DNA of 64,000 nt from contig CM065886.1 in assembly GCA_033439255.1 (NCBI GenBank), positions 868,001 through 932,000 on the forward strand, read 5' to 3'. The notes under the pieces were generated by a model. That model made no database searches. It was not told the origin of the DNA and saw nothing but the letters and a program-made list of their open reading frames with translations. Positions 46,101 to 56,841 of the stretch are shown here, piece after piece (the first letter of the stretch is position 1; every line of letters begins with the position of its first letter). The stretch comes from Hericium rajendrae. Lineage: Eukaryota; Basidiomycota; Agaricomycetes; Russulales; Hericiaceae. A program made the translations under genes and the position numbers.

Positions 46101-46430
46101 CAGACCAATCGTCATGCGGACGGCGATGGAAGAGGTACGCCCCGTCCGTTCAGTGTTGGCTTCATGACTTGACTTGGCTTCACGTTTAGTATCACTCAAA
46201 TTGAGCATTGAATATTGAATGCTTTCCTCGGCATAAATATATGATCAGCACCACCGTAAGGCGTCGTCGGCTGATGAAGTGGCTCACCTCAAAGCCTGAT
46301 GCTGACTACTTTCTACCCAGAAGCACATCATAAGTGCTGGGAAAAGGGTATCCATCCAAAACGGACTCAGAGGGCTGCACCCGCTGCACGAATACTGCTT
46401 CCTCGACCAACGAACTGGTTCCCCGATGTT
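43146..46430. other. Gene-poor interval, 3.3 kb, with unplaced coding-like patches
   Basis: No coherent gene model. Coding-like pieces on the plus strand include about 44808-44985 (DQNFSLWKISLGDAIIAALG) and a hydrophobic piece near 45240-45310 (IYIGNVAGFRVPLPVALQF). They are separated by plausible introns (for example a T-rich one at 44979-45034) but also by frame disagreements. This could be a poorly conserved membrane-protein gene or a relic. Family not recognised. Confidence 0.35.
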
Positions 46431-46642
46431 CCTCCAGAATCGCCAATGCTTAGCGTGCGAACCCAATTCTCCAAGGTTTCCCCAAAGATCCCATCAATAT
46501 TCCACGGTGAGCGCCAGAGAACTGCTCAAACTACAACTGATGCTGATGTCTCCAGAGTTTCTCCAGCATGCCTCATGATAAGCGTGCGAATCCAATCCTC
46601 CGCGGTTTCCGCAAAGATGCCACCCTTGTTCCACGGTGAGCG
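46431..46642 (+). repeat. Two-copy imperfect tandem repeat, 129-bp period
   Basis: About 83 bp at 46431-46513 recur at 46561-46642 with point differences. Shared words include AGCGTGCGAA, GGTTTCC, CAAAGAT and TTCCACGGTGAGCG, all offset by 129 bp. The spacer between the conserved parts is not repeated as clearly. Confidence 0.75.
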
Positions 46643-46818
46643 GTCACGTTACTGTGGCTTGGAGATCCGACAGCCGAAACCCGTCACCGTCAAATTTTGA
46701 GCAACAGTGGAAAAGATGAGTTGAGCGATTACTAAGTACTCGCCTTCACGCATCATGCGTACTGTTCACATTGGGTGGTAAGTGGGGCGTACCGCCGTGT
46801 TCCCGATCTATAGTCGGG

Positions 46819-46825
46819 TATAAAG
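46819..46825 (+). promoter_or_regulatory. TATA box of the gene at 46904
   Basis: TATAAAG lies 79-85 bp before the ATG at 46904. Confidence 0.5.
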
Positions 46826-46903
46826 ATCCCTTGTTCTCATGTGTGCGATGCTCAATCCATTTCTACTACGCCCTCATTCCTCGCCTCGCTCCTCTCATCC
46901 ACA

Positions 46904-48095
46904 TGCTACCATCAGTGTGGTCTCCAAATGCGATTACTGCATCCAACATCGACCCAGGACGAGATGATCAGCTACGTATTCCCTTCGCTCTACGTGAGTA
47001 CTCCTTATTTCCATACATGAGTTTCGGCTAACGTATGCTCATTACGTGGCATCTAAGAGCTGAATGAGCCGACACAATTTATCAGTCCCAGAGTTTTAGT
47101 CGCTGATCAGATTCAACATTCTCCCGAAATCTTTGTGCCTTCAGGCATCCCGACTGATTCGGAAAGCGACACCTTGATGCAAACCGACTTCCGCGGCCAG
47201 CTATTTACGAATTCATTTGGAGAAGCTGCCTTACTGTCCCATGTCAACGATGCTTCACACCAGCATACCGATGTCGATGGAATGTATCATGAGACTGCGC
47301 ATAGTCAACTTCCTTCGATACAAGGTTCTCAACTGCAGTCATACTATGGAACAAGCATTCCACAGAATCCTCGCTTTGAAGATTATACCTTCGCAGATGT
47401 CACTAGCTGGTCCAGTTCCTTGCTCGCCGGACGTACAGCTCTAGCCGCAACCCATAACGCCATGACCGGGTATGAAGTCATTCCACAGGACAGATATTCA
47501 TACGTTCTCCAATTCAGTCGAGACCGTTACGCAGAGAATTTCGCCCCGTTCAGTGTCATTTTTAGCCATCGCACAGCGCTGCCGGGGCAAAGCGGTGTCG
47601 CTATCAACCTGCTGTTGCATCGACACGGCGTAGCAGAGCTGTCACACGCCCATGCAGTCATACATCTTCCAGACGACGTAGCGGCGACGATCACACTCTG
47701 GATCTTGGTAATCCAGTTTATCTGTCGCCGTTCCGACAGCTGATCTTCTGTTCCTAGTTTCCTGGCCTTAAAAAGTTCAGCAAAAAGATTCATATGCGCC
47801 GCAAGGTCGGCGATCGCGTACCAATCACAATCGCTGACCTGGCCGCCCGGATCGCGAACATCGTCAAGGCATTTTTGAAGGTGAGCTCCTTCATAGGACG
47901 AGCAGATAGCCGTGTGTGTTGATGCCCTTCTTCGAGTAGAAAGAACCTGAGTGGGCTGCTGAAAATGCCGCGGATCTCAGCAAGATTATGCTGACAAGCT
48001 TTTATCGAGTGTCCAAGGGCAGCTGGCAGATCGAATTGAGGAAAGGAGGAGGTCCAGCTCGCGACGTGTCTCCGACTTTGAATTCCATTTCATGA
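46904..48095 (+). CDS. Hypothetical protein, four exons
   Basis: Exons 46904-46993, 47058-47707, 47758-47880 and 47940-48095 join with consistent phases and consensus GT..AG introns. The product is about 340 residues and begins MLPSVWSPNAITASNID. Residues up to about 160 are Ser/Asp/His/Gln-rich and probably disordered. A more ordered C-terminal half follows (SYVLQFSRDRYAENFAPFSV, INLLLHRHGVAELSHAHAVI, then FPGLKKFSKKIHMRRKVGDR and IADLAARIANIVKAFLK), ending SWQIELRKGGGPARDVSP. The layout recalls short fungal regulators with a disordered lead and a small folded C-terminal domain, but I do not recognise a family. No signal peptide or membrane segment is seen. A TATA box is present upstream. 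Confidence 0.7.
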
Positions 48096-48314
48096 GCGAG
48101 TGTTTCCGTTCTATTCATTGCCTGCATCCAGAAGCTCACCTTTAAATCCTATTGTAAGATTAGATTGATATAACAAACCCTATGTACGGTGCTGGCACTA
48201 GTACAATGTATCTCAGTCTGTAGGTCCATACTATACGATTCAAATTTCGAACACGTACCTGGCTCATGTCCAACATATTCGGAGTCTCAGCAATGATGAT
48301 AGCATAGATCCTGG

Positions 48315-48432
48315 TCGCCAGGTTAAGAAGGCTCTTGATGCTAACCCCAGCATCAAACTGATATCCCTGCTCGCCCGGCAAACGCACGGGCACGCTATCT
48401 CTCTGCCGTCCATTCACGCGCTTCTCGAGTCC
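48315..48432 (+). pseudogene. Fragment of a histidinol-phosphate aminotransferase gene
   Basis: The sequence matches about 54500-54610 of the larger broken copy: the DNA GTTAAGAAGGCTCTTGATGC and the translation LDANPSIKLISL, then ISLPSIHALLE. The central PGNPTG pocket is degraded. Only about 118 bp survive. Confidence 0.7.
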
Positions 48433-48469
48433 GCATCATGACCGTGGACGATCGATGTTTCGTGTCACT

Positions 48470-48960
48470 GTTGATCGGGTACATGAGAGTCCATCTGAGC
48501 GAAATCAATTGCGACTTGACTTCAAAAGAGATTATGATCGTCAAATGGATAGGTCACCGCCCCCCGACTAGAACCCGACCAGCCGAACCGTACGCTGCAC
48601 CTTTGACTTCACCCTACCATTCATAGCTGCCTACAGCTGCACTCAGTCGACTCGCTACCCTCACGGTCGGCTTCCGTCGGACGGTCGCGAAACTCCCGAG
48701 TGAGATGAGGCGGGTGGGAACTTGGAAGACGTACTGCAGACGGTGACGGTGGGGATCTACAAGAAGCGACCGGTGTTTGTTCTCACGCTCCTTCTGCTCT
48801 CGACGTTGTAAGTACTGAGTAAGTAGTCTCCTTCCTTCATGGCTTTCATGTGTGGAGGGCGCATTTTATCTCTCAAGAACATGACGACGGATGCCTTTAT
48901 CACAGTGCATGTATGTCATATTTGATCGTCGTGCGAGAATGGTCCAGGCTGACTTTGACT
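48470..48960 (+). pseudogene. Decayed duplicate of the SRP19-JTB-like segment
   Basis: This is collinear with about 41815-42620: words such as GAGCGAAATCA, GTCAAATGGA, CCGACTAGAACCCGACCAG, GGTCGCGAAACTC, CTCTCGACGTTGT and, at the end, GATCGTCGTGCGAG match in order. It covers part of the first SRP19 intron and the intergenic region up to the JTB-like gene start. It omits most of the SRP19 first exon. It carries no functional frame. Confidence 0.75.
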
Positions 48961-49275
48961 GACTGTCATTTTGTTTCTAACTGACCCTTCTAACGAGTCG
49001 TCTGGCCCGGCTCACCCACTGGATACTGGGGCTGACATGCGCTGACATTACAGGTCATTCGAAAATTCTATCAAGTCCTGATCTGGACTGCGCCACGAAG
49101 ATTGTCAAGACTATTGACGTTGGCCTCCCTTTTATCGACTTATGAAAGTCTCTATCGTCTTCTGTGATAAGTATGTCGAATGATCCATATTTTCTACACT
49201 GTCGTTGATGCTATTACTACAATTAGACGCGGTAACTCCTACTTGAATTTATAGATGCAGAGTGTACACCATGTC

Positions 49276-50614
49276 TCATGCCTCCAAGTCAGGCGTGTCT
49301 GCGATCCTGTATACAAGTTTAGATGCAGAAACCTAAAAACACAGCAAATGCTTATCAGCACAAGGAGTCGGGCAGAGCCAACGATTCCGCGTACCTTCCC
49401 CTCCTTCATGATCTTAAGCCCCTCCTGCACGCCATTCAATCCTCCAGCTATGACGGTGTAAGGGTTGGCCTTCAAACGCTTTTCGCGCAGCCACACCTCC
49501 ACCTGCTGGAACAACTTCTGACCGAATAGGCTGTCACGCTCATCGTCCTAAAAAAAAATCACATCTGAGTAAGCATCTCAGCATTCTTGCCAATATCCAT
49601 ACTCACGACGAAGTACCGCCCAAAGATGGTCGCTGGAGCGCCCAGCAGCGTCGCGACAGCGATCAAATGGGCATTCACGCCCGGCTCAAAGGCACTCTCA
49701 TTAACCCCGAGCACCAGGCCGATCTGCTTCGGCCCGTCCTTCCTGAACGCCTTGACCGAAGCCTCATAGCTACCGTGTTCCGAGATGGCGTCATAGACGT
49801 CATCGACACCTCCACGCCCCGAGGCCTCCACGATCTGCGAGACGACGTCCGGAGAGTGGTAGTCGAATGCGAAGTGTGCGCCATGGCTCTTCACGAGCTC
49901 GTGGTTCTTCGGCGATGCGGTGGTGATGACCTTAAAGCCGACCAGGCGCGCAAGCTGAATTGCGTACAGGCCGACGGAGGCTGTCATACGCTGGGATTAG
50001 CTACGACGTCGCGACGCTATACGGAGACTGAACGTACACGAGCCGCCCCATATGAGGATTGTGTGCCCCAGCAGCGCCTGTTCGGGGAAGTTGGCGATCC
50101 GGCGCAGGCCGATGGCCGCCGTGCCCAGCGCGAGCGGGATTGTAGCGGCCTCTTCGTCGGAAGTGCCCTCTGGGATGCGCACGAGCGGGAGGGACGCGGG
50201 GATGAGAGTATACTCGCGGAAGGCGCCCGGGTAAAAGCCAGCGACCTGGACATGCCGTCTCAGAAATGGTCTGGAGGGCGAGATGTGCGAAGACGTACTC
50301 TTTCGCCCACCTTGACATTGCTGACGCCGTCGCCCACGGCCGCGACGAGTCCGGCGAAGTCGTATCCTACGCCCTTGCCCGGCGTGGTGCGGCCCATCTC
50401 GATGCCCTTCCCTGTGCGGCGCTCTTCAGATCTAGTGGCACGGAGAGTGATGTTCTGACTGACAATCTGTTGGATTCTGCGCGGCAGCTGAAAGCCTTAC
50501 GAGCACCTCCCCTGCGCCTGGCTCCGGCACCGGGACGGTCTCGACCGCGACAGTCTTGTCCTTTTGAACGATGACGGCCTTCTGAGTTTTGCGGACTGAG
50601 GTATGGGCGGACAT
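49276..50614 (-). CDS. GroES-like NAD(P)-dependent reductase, MDR superfamily (copy A)
   Basis: The start is ATG at 50614 (MSAHTSVRKTQKAVIVQKDK). A catalytic GroES-like domain follows: VETVPVPEPGAGEVLVRLSA, AAQNPTD, an intron, then GYDFAGLVAAVGDGVSNVKV. Further: AFREYTLIPASLPLVRIPEG, TSDEEAATIPLALGTAAIGL, and the Rossmann turn LIWGGSSSVGLYAIQLA across an intron. Then come KVITTASPKNHELVKSHGA and RGGVDDVYDAISE, and the end is KVSASKLVYRIADTPDLEA. Five or six short introns join in frame. The classical zinc ligands of alcohol dehydrogenase are absent, so it resembles enoyl-reductase/quinone-reductase-like members (ToxD-like), which reduce activated C=C bonds with NAD(P)H. The substrate is unknown. 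It is intact and the likely parent type of the degenerate copy at 39.6 kb. Confidence 0.85.
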
Positions 50615-50680
50615 GTTTGAAATTGGTCGGTCGGATCTAGTAAGTGGGAAGTGGTATGTTCCACGGCTAGCCTCTCCTCT

Positions 50681-50688
50681 CTTTTATA
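50681..50688 (-). promoter_or_regulatory. TATA box of reductase copy A
   Basis: TATAAAAG on the minus strand lies about 67-75 bp upstream of the ATG at 50614, inside a pyrimidine-rich stretch. Confidence 0.6.
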
Positions 50689-50799
50689 CTCCTTCTCTAT
50701 AGCTGACCACTTCTACGATTCTATGAGATGACTAAGTCGTTCTTCTATCCGCAGATTAGGAAGCCCGCCGCATTGCCGAGGCTCGGATACTGTAATGGA

Positions 50800-50990
50800 C
50801 AGTGACCGGCTGCCCGAGCTCATCTCGGCGATGTCTGGTACTGGTCGCTCCTGCGTATGTGTTGCGTCACCAAAGAGTGAGATCGCGCTCTCCGAAGAGG
50901 AGACGCGAGGGGCATGCTGGACATGTGATCGAGTGGGCTGGCAACGTGATTTGGGCCGACAACCCCGAAGTGCCAGTTTGCGAGAGATGT
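50800..50990 (+). pseudogene. Unidentified duplicated gene fragment (copy 2)
   Basis: The plus strand here aligns with the minus strand of 39480-39640 (GAGATCGCGCTCT, ACGCGAGGGGC, TGGCAACGTGA). It lies divergent from reductase copy A, just as the other copy lies divergent from the degenerate reductase. It contains a coding-like stretch (HVIEWAGN, then NPEVPV) but no full gene. The rest of 50990-51620 has no recognised feature, though its last 100 bp match the 3' flank of copy C. Confidence 0.5.
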
Positions 50991-51623
50991 GTTCCTCGGA
51001 TCTTCACCCTGCAAGTGGACAAAATAATTACTCCTCAGGTGCATACTTCTACTGTACAAAACGCGCTCAACTGAGAATATTCCTCCAGGCATCTGTCTCC
51101 GCTATCCTATGCGCGAGTTTGTATTGGATACAGTTATAAAGACAGATATTTGATGTCGGTTTAAGAGCGCTCGCGATAACGATGTTGACATGAACCGCCA
51201 TTGACGGCCTTGCTCTAGATTCGGGAAGAGAACCACCAACTATCTTCGTTCCAAACTTGCAGGAGGTCAATTGTGTTCGAAAGGTCCGTCATCGGGACTA
51301 TCCAGGCATGAGATCAACTAATGATCTTTCTCTTAGTTTATATTACGATCCATCTTTTGTGTCGAGGAAGGGCGCAGGTATTACGCAAGTCGGGGCCGGG
51401 CCGGCCGGGAGATACGTCCCATCTTTTCCTGTCAGTGCCCTTTTTTGTGGCAATCTTGGTCGACATGTCCTTTGACTTCATGCCTAACAGCCACTTGATG
51501 GAACCACTACAGGTGACTTCTCCATGCACGGTGCAGTTGACTTCTGTTTTAAATTTAAAAAAAAAATTGATACATCAGAGCTTACAACATAGAATTTGCT
51601 GCGCACACGCTCCAGGGATGTCT

Positions 51624-52970
51624 TTACGCCTTCGTCTCCGCGAGCCTGTATACAAGTTTGGTGCCCGACACCTTCAACAGAGACGTTAGTACTCTCAAAC
51701 CTGATTGCACTGGATGGCCAGCTTACCTTCCCTTCCTTCATGAAAGCAAGCCCTCCCGGAATCGCGTTCAAGCCGCCGGGCATAACGGTGTGCGGGTTGC
51801 CTTTGAACCGTCCCTCATGCAGCCATTCTGAAACCAGTTTTGTAAACTCGAGGCCGAACTGATATACCCTCTCGTCACGCTGACACCGACGACATCCTGG
51901 ATTAGTGGAAGCTCAGACAGTGAGGCCAGGTGGTACGTACTGGGATATACATGCCGAATGCGTCGATTGGATATCCCAAGAGCCCCGAGCAAATCACCAT
52001 GTAGACATCCGCAGTCGGATCAATGTCTTTCACAGGCAGGACGACTGCAACATTCCGTGGGCCGAGTTGCTTCAAGGCCTGGATCGCAAGCTTAGTGCTG
52101 TTGCCCTCCGAGATGGCGTCGTAGGCGTGGTCGACTCCGCCTTGCCCTGTCGCGCGGACGATCTGCTCGACGACGTCAGACGCGTGATAGTCGATGGCGA
52201 CGTCTGCACCATGGCTCTTGACGAGTTCGTGGTTCTTCGGCGAGGCAGTCGCGATGACCTTATAGCCCTGGATGTGCGCGAGCTGAACCGCGTACAGACC
52301 GACGGAGGCTAGCGCCGACTCTTAGCTCTCGCGTGATTGTTTAAGCACGAATCCAGAACGTACATGCGCCGCCCCATACTAGGAACCACTTGTTCAGAGG
52401 CGCAGGTCTCGGGAAGTCGCTGAGGTACCGCAGGCCCAGAGCGGCGGTCGCAGCTGCGAGCGGGATCGTAGCCGCCTCTTCATCGGAGGTGTTTGCGGGA
52501 ATCTTCGTGAGGTGGTGCCAGGGAACGATGGTATACTCGCGGAAAGCCGAATTCGGGCCGCCGCCGGACACGTTCCAGCCCGCGACCTGCGAAGACAGGC
52601 GTGATCATCTGAGCATCGGAGGCTATAGTCCTGTCGGGAAGTGTTGACGCACGCGCTCGTCAATCTTCACCGCGGTGACGCCTTCGCCGAGGGCTACTAC
52701 CCTTCCTGCAAAGTCGCATCCGGGGCTCTGACCGGGCTGGATGCGCCCCCAGTCGATCGATTTCCCTGCGCGCGCCCGGTATGATGTGAGCTGATTGGGA
52801 AGATGTGGACTTACTCACAGTCAGTTGGGTTCTGTGCCGCGACGGTGATCTGTACAAGCACTTCACTCGGGCCAGGCTTGGCTACAGGTATGGTTTGGAT
52901 GGCGACGCTCTTATCCTCCTGGACAATGGCTGCCTTCTGCGTTTCCGGGATGGTGAGAGTAGCGGACATG
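51624..52970 (-). CDS. GroES-like NAD(P)-dependent reductase, MDR superfamily (copy B)
   Basis: The start is ATG at 52970 (MSATLTIPETQKAAIVQEDK). It has the same order and intron positions as copy C: VAAQNPTD, an intron, WKSIDWGRIQPGQSPGCDFA, GRVVALGEGVTAVKI, AFREYTIVPWHHLTKIPANT, LAAATAALGLRYLSDFPRPA, FLVWGGA, an intron, ASVGLYAVQLAHIQGYKVIA. Then come KNHELVKSHGADVAIDYHAS, TGQGGVDHAYDAISEGNS, LLGYPIDAFGMYIP, YQFGLEFTKLVSEWLHEGR, and the end GTKLVYRLAETKA (stop at 51624). A glycine-rich cofactor turn is present and zinc ligands are absent. It is probably an enoyl- or quinone-type reductase; the substrate is unknown. It forms a duplicated pair with copy C that includes promoter and 3' flank. 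It looks intact. Confidence 0.87.
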
Positions 52971-53052
52971 TTAGTTGCTTCAAAGGCAGCTCGGTCGTGT
53001 GGGGAGTGAAGAGATGCTGTTCCACGCTTTCGAAGACGATTCAGTATGGAGC

Positions 53053-53060
53053 CTTTTATG
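53053..53060 (-). promoter_or_regulatory. TATA-like box of reductase copy B
   Basis: CATAAAAG on the minus strand lies about 83-90 bp upstream of the ATG at 52970. The surrounding sequence is shared with the copy C promoter. Confidence 0.5.
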
Positions 53061-53851
53061 CTTCTTGCATCGCCGTTAGGACATAAGGGCTCCCCCTGCC
53101 TGGCCCATCTTAGATCAGACCTGCTATGATGATATCACCTTAGTCATTCGTTATCGTTAGCAGTCCACCTATATCAGCTTGAGCATGTTGCGTTTGTCGC
53201 ATTTTGGTAGTGTCGCCTCAAGTACTCTCGGGAGAGGGTGATCCGTTCTGGTGGTAGGAGAACGGCGGACTTGGGTGTGAGCGCGGTATGTGCCGCTGCG
53301 GAGTCGTATCGGTGGGATACTGGGGTCGACGTTGTGCGTGCTAGTCGTGCTGGTGTGGTGTCTGAGCGTGCTGGCCAGAAGTAGGAGAAACACTATGATA
53401 ATCACAAGCTGCTGAGCCTTATACTTGACTATTGGCTGTATACTGGTAACTAGTCGAGTCGAGATCAGGCGTTGGTATTGTTGCATTCTCGCGATCCAAA
53501 TAAGAACCTGCGAGGCTGCGTTTCACCCCGAGACCCGGTCTTTCTGCAATCCTTTGCATGAGCTGCTTAACCGACACCTGAAAAGAGATATGGTGAGCAT
53601 AGTACAGACTTCTCATTCAAAACGGCATGCTCAACTTTCGGCTTTCGCGAATGTTGAAAGCCTTCCGTATCGGCGGTACCGTACACTGAGCGTAGCAGAG
53701 CACGGAGATAAGATTATCTTATCTGTTTAGATGTCAATATACCGAAAACCACATCAAGTCAAGTCCGAGTCATTTGCACGTACTCTAGTGTGGGCGTTTC
53801 TCTCTCATTTCTTCCATCTACATAGCTTTGAACCAAGTCATTTGACCACAA
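53061..53851. other. Intergenic, 0.8 kb
   Basis: The first 90 bp match the region upstream of copy C (TTAGTCATTCGTT and neighbours). The rest has only short frames and no recognised gene. Confidence 0.45.
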
Positions 53852-54850
53852 ATGACTATCCTTGGACTTTTCCCATCTTCTAAACCCACATATCCACCCC
53901 ACTTCGATATCGAGCGCGTAATCCGCCCGAACATCTTATCGCTCCATCCATACCGATGCGCTAAAGACAATTACTCCGAGAGGACCCTACTAGATGCCAA
54001 TGAAAATGCTCTCGGGCATTCGGTATCCAACGGTGACGCCTCAAAATTAGAGCCAAATGGCTTGAAATGGACACATACCTACCCAAGACGCCGAAATCGA
54101 CTCGACGCTCAGCCCCCACCTCCGCCTCTACCCGGATCCACCCCACCCCCTCATCAAATCGCGTATCGCGGAGCTCAGATGGCTTTCATCAACATGCAAT
54201 TTATTTCTGGGTGTTGGCTCCGACGAAGTCATCGATCTGCTGATGCGCATCTGTGTCGCGCCCGAACGGGAAAAGGTATTGGTTACCCCGCCCACGCACG
54301 GTATATACGCGGTCTGCGCACAGGTGAACGACGTCGGCTTGATGAAGGTCAACTTGGAGCTGAGCGGCGACGGCGGAGGGGGGGGGCGCGAAGGGCCGAT
54401 TCAGCCTGCGCGTGGGTGAGGTGCCACCTCAAGGCCTCACCCTTTGACTTGATCGCGTCAGCGAATCCGATCTCGGCGACTGACTGGGCTGTCAAACAGG
54501 TAAAGAAGGCTGTTGATGCCAACCTCAGCATCAAACTGACAGTTCTGTGTTCACTCGGGAATCCCACGGGCATACTCATCTCTGTGGCGTCCATTCGTGC
54601 GCTGCTCGAGTATGAGGGCTTCCGCGGGATCGTCATCGTAGACGAGGCGTACATCGACTTTTCAGAGCCGGGCGGCAGTGCTGCAATGTTGATTTCGGAG
54701 TATGCGGATATCTGTGTAATGCAGACGCTAAGCAAGAGCTTTAGGCTCGCTGTCATTCGGTGCGTTCTACGAAAACCTGAGATACGACGCATTTTAGGCC
54801 TTTGTCCCGTAGGATGGGTGTTGCCCTTGTACAACCAGTGGGCCAGTTTT
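53852..54850 (+). pseudogene. Broken histidinol-phosphate aminotransferase (HIS5/HisC-like) gene
   Basis: The copy starts well, FDIERVIRPNILSLHPYRCA then LLDANENALGHS, the family N-terminus. Frame agreement then fails in the region of about 54060-54400. There the cofactor-domain motifs (VGSDEVIDLLMRICV, VTPPTHGIYAVCAQVNDVGL) appear in other frames. Coding quality returns with VKKAVDANLSIKLTVLCSLG, NPTGILISVASIRALLEYEG, IVIVDEAYIDFSEPGGSA and MQTLSKSF, including the PLP-Lys motif (SKS). After about 54755 similarity stops, so the C-terminal third is missing. The family transfers an amino group in histidine synthesis; a working copy must be elsewhere. It lies between reductase copies B and C. 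Confidence 0.8.
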
Positions 54851-54865
54851 GACTATTCTGGCTAG

Positions 54866-55487
54866 GCGCATCACCGCCGAATTCATTCCAACTATTCCAC
54901 CCGTTAGCTCTGACGACGAGTAGAGCCCTTCGGACCCCCTGATGCGGTGTTTCTGCGTGTTCGACCATTGCGCCCCGTTCATTTAATGGAGCCGCCATGG
55001 TATTTTCGGCGTGCGCACCCCAATCGAACGCGGCTGATAGACTAATGCAGCGCATCATCTGAGCCTATCGTGCAGCTGATTGAGAATAAATCAGCTGCGT
55101 CGACTTCCTAGATACGTCAGTTTTCAGTGTGATTTTCAATCGGAACTGACAACAACGTGTGGTAGGTTACTTACAGTCGGAGGATGGGAGGCTGCAGCCT
55201 CAACGACTGGCGCACGTCGCGGCCAGATTGGCTGGGAAAGGCTTGAGAAACACCATCATTTCGTGTCGCTTCCCTTTTTTTTTTTTTCCTCAATGGCATG
55301 CTTTTTGGTCGAAACGTACTTTCACTCTAGTCTCGCGCCTAGCCGCTGGACGATATCACTACTGCTCACTCCATGCACGGTGCTCCTTGCTTCTGTTTTA
55401 AAACCATAGCAACTGATATATTGCGATCGTCTACAGAGTTCCATTTCAAACACGCTCAACTCGAGATGAGGAGCTTGATTCGGGCCT
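54866..55487. other. Intergenic, 0.6 kb
   Basis: No gene. There is a T-rich tract at about 55271-55289. The last about 120 bp match the 3' flank of copy B (CCATGCACGGTGC, CTTCTGTTTTAAA), showing that the duplicated unit extends past the coding region. Confidence 0.5.
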
Positions 55488-56841
55488 TTACGCCTTCGGC
55501 TCCGCGACCCTGTACACGAGTTTGGTGCCCGACACCTGCAATAGATATGTGAACGCTGTAAAACCTGGTTGCACCGCTGGCTAGCTCACCTTTCCTTCTT
55601 TCATGAACTGGAGCCCTCCCGGGATCGCGTTCAAGCCGCCAGGCATAAGAGTGTGCGGGTTGCCTTTGAACCGTCCCTCCTGCAGCCACTTCGAGACCAA
55701 TTCCGTAAATTCGAGGCCGAATTGATACACTCTCTCGTCACGCTGATGACGACGATCCTGGATTAGCGAAGGCGAGGGCATAGAGGGCAAGTAATACGTA
55801 CTGGGAGGTACATGCCGAACGCGTCGATCGGATACCCCAAGAGCCCCGAGCAGAGGACCATGTAGACATCCGCCGTCGGGTCAGTGTCTTTCACGGGCAG
55901 GACGATTGCAACGTTCCGTGGACCGAACTGCTTCAAGGCCTTGATCGCGAGCGCAGTGGTATTACCCTCCGAGACTGCGTCGTAGGCGTGGTCAACCCCG
56001 CCCTGTCCTGTCGCGCGGACGATCTGCTCGACGACGTCCGAGGCATGATAGTCGACGGCGGCATCTGCGCCATGGCTCTTGACGAGTTCGTGGTTCTTCG
56101 GAGAAGCAGTCGTGACGACCTTATAGCCCTGGATATGCGCGAGCTGGATCGCGTAGAGGCCGACGGACGCTGGCGCCGACTCTTCAATTCTCATGTCACT
56201 ATAAAAAACAACACGACGTACATGCGCCACCCCAGACCAGGAACCACTTGTTCAGCGGGGCGGGTCTCGGGAAGTCGCTGAGGTACCGCATGCCCAGCGC
56301 GGCAGTTGCAGCGGCAAGCGGGATCGTAGCCGCCTCCTCGTCGGAGGTGTTCGCGGGGATCTTCGTGAGGTAGTGCCAGGGCACGGCGGTATATTCGCGG
56401 AAAGCGGTCGTCTTCTGGTTAGGGCCGCCGCCGGGCAAGGTCCAGCCCGCGACCTGCAAACACAGACGTGATCATCTGAGTATCGGAGGCTTTAGCTCTG
56501 ACGGGATGTGTGGACGCACGCGTTCGCCAATCTTCACGGAGGTGACGCCTTCGCCGAGGGCTACCACCCGTCCTGCGAAGTCGCATCCGGTGCTCTGACC
56601 GGGCTTGATGGCTCCCCAGGGATCGATCGATTTCCCTGCGCACGCCCCCAGTATGAGCTGTGCGGACTGCGGAGATGTGGAGTTACTCACAGTCGGTTGG
56701 GTTCTGCGCCGCGACGGTGATCTGCACAAGCACTTCGCTCGGGCCAGGCTTGGCTACAGGTACGCTTTGGATGGCGACGCTCTTGTCCTTCTGGACAATG
56801 GCTGCCTTCTGCGTTTCGGGGATGATGAGGGTGGCGGACAT
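55488..56841 (-). CDS. GroES-like NAD(P)-dependent reductase, MDR superfamily (copy C)
   Basis: The start is ATG at 56841 (MSATLIIPETQKAAIVQKDK). It is a close paralogue of copy B throughout: VAKPGPSEVLVQITVAAQNP, an intron, GAIKPGQSTGCDFAGRVVAL, GEGVTSVKIGERV, TTAFREYTAVPWHYLTKIPA, WFLVWGGA, an intron, ASVGLYAIQLAHIQGYKVVT, GADAAVDYHASDVVEQIV, TGQGGVDHAYDAVSEGNTT, DVYMVLCSGLLGYPIDAFG, YQFGLEFTELVSKWLQEGR, GTKLVYRVAEPKA, stop at 55488. All introns are in the same places as in B. The glycine-rich nucleotide-binding turn is present and zinc-binding residues are absent. It probably reduces an activated double bond or quinone using NAD(P)H in the cytosol; the substrate is unknown. No damage was seen. 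Confidence 0.87.

Noticed and set aside
46431-46642. CRISPR-like repeat-spacer structure
   Set aside because: Only two long imperfect copies are present, in a eukaryotic genome. This is a plain tandem duplication.
49276-56841. A secondary-metabolite cluster built around the three reductases
   Set aside because: No polyketide synthase, peptide synthetase, terpene synthase, P450 or cluster regulator lies nearby. The neighbours are housekeeping genes and relics, and the reductases are explained by local duplication.
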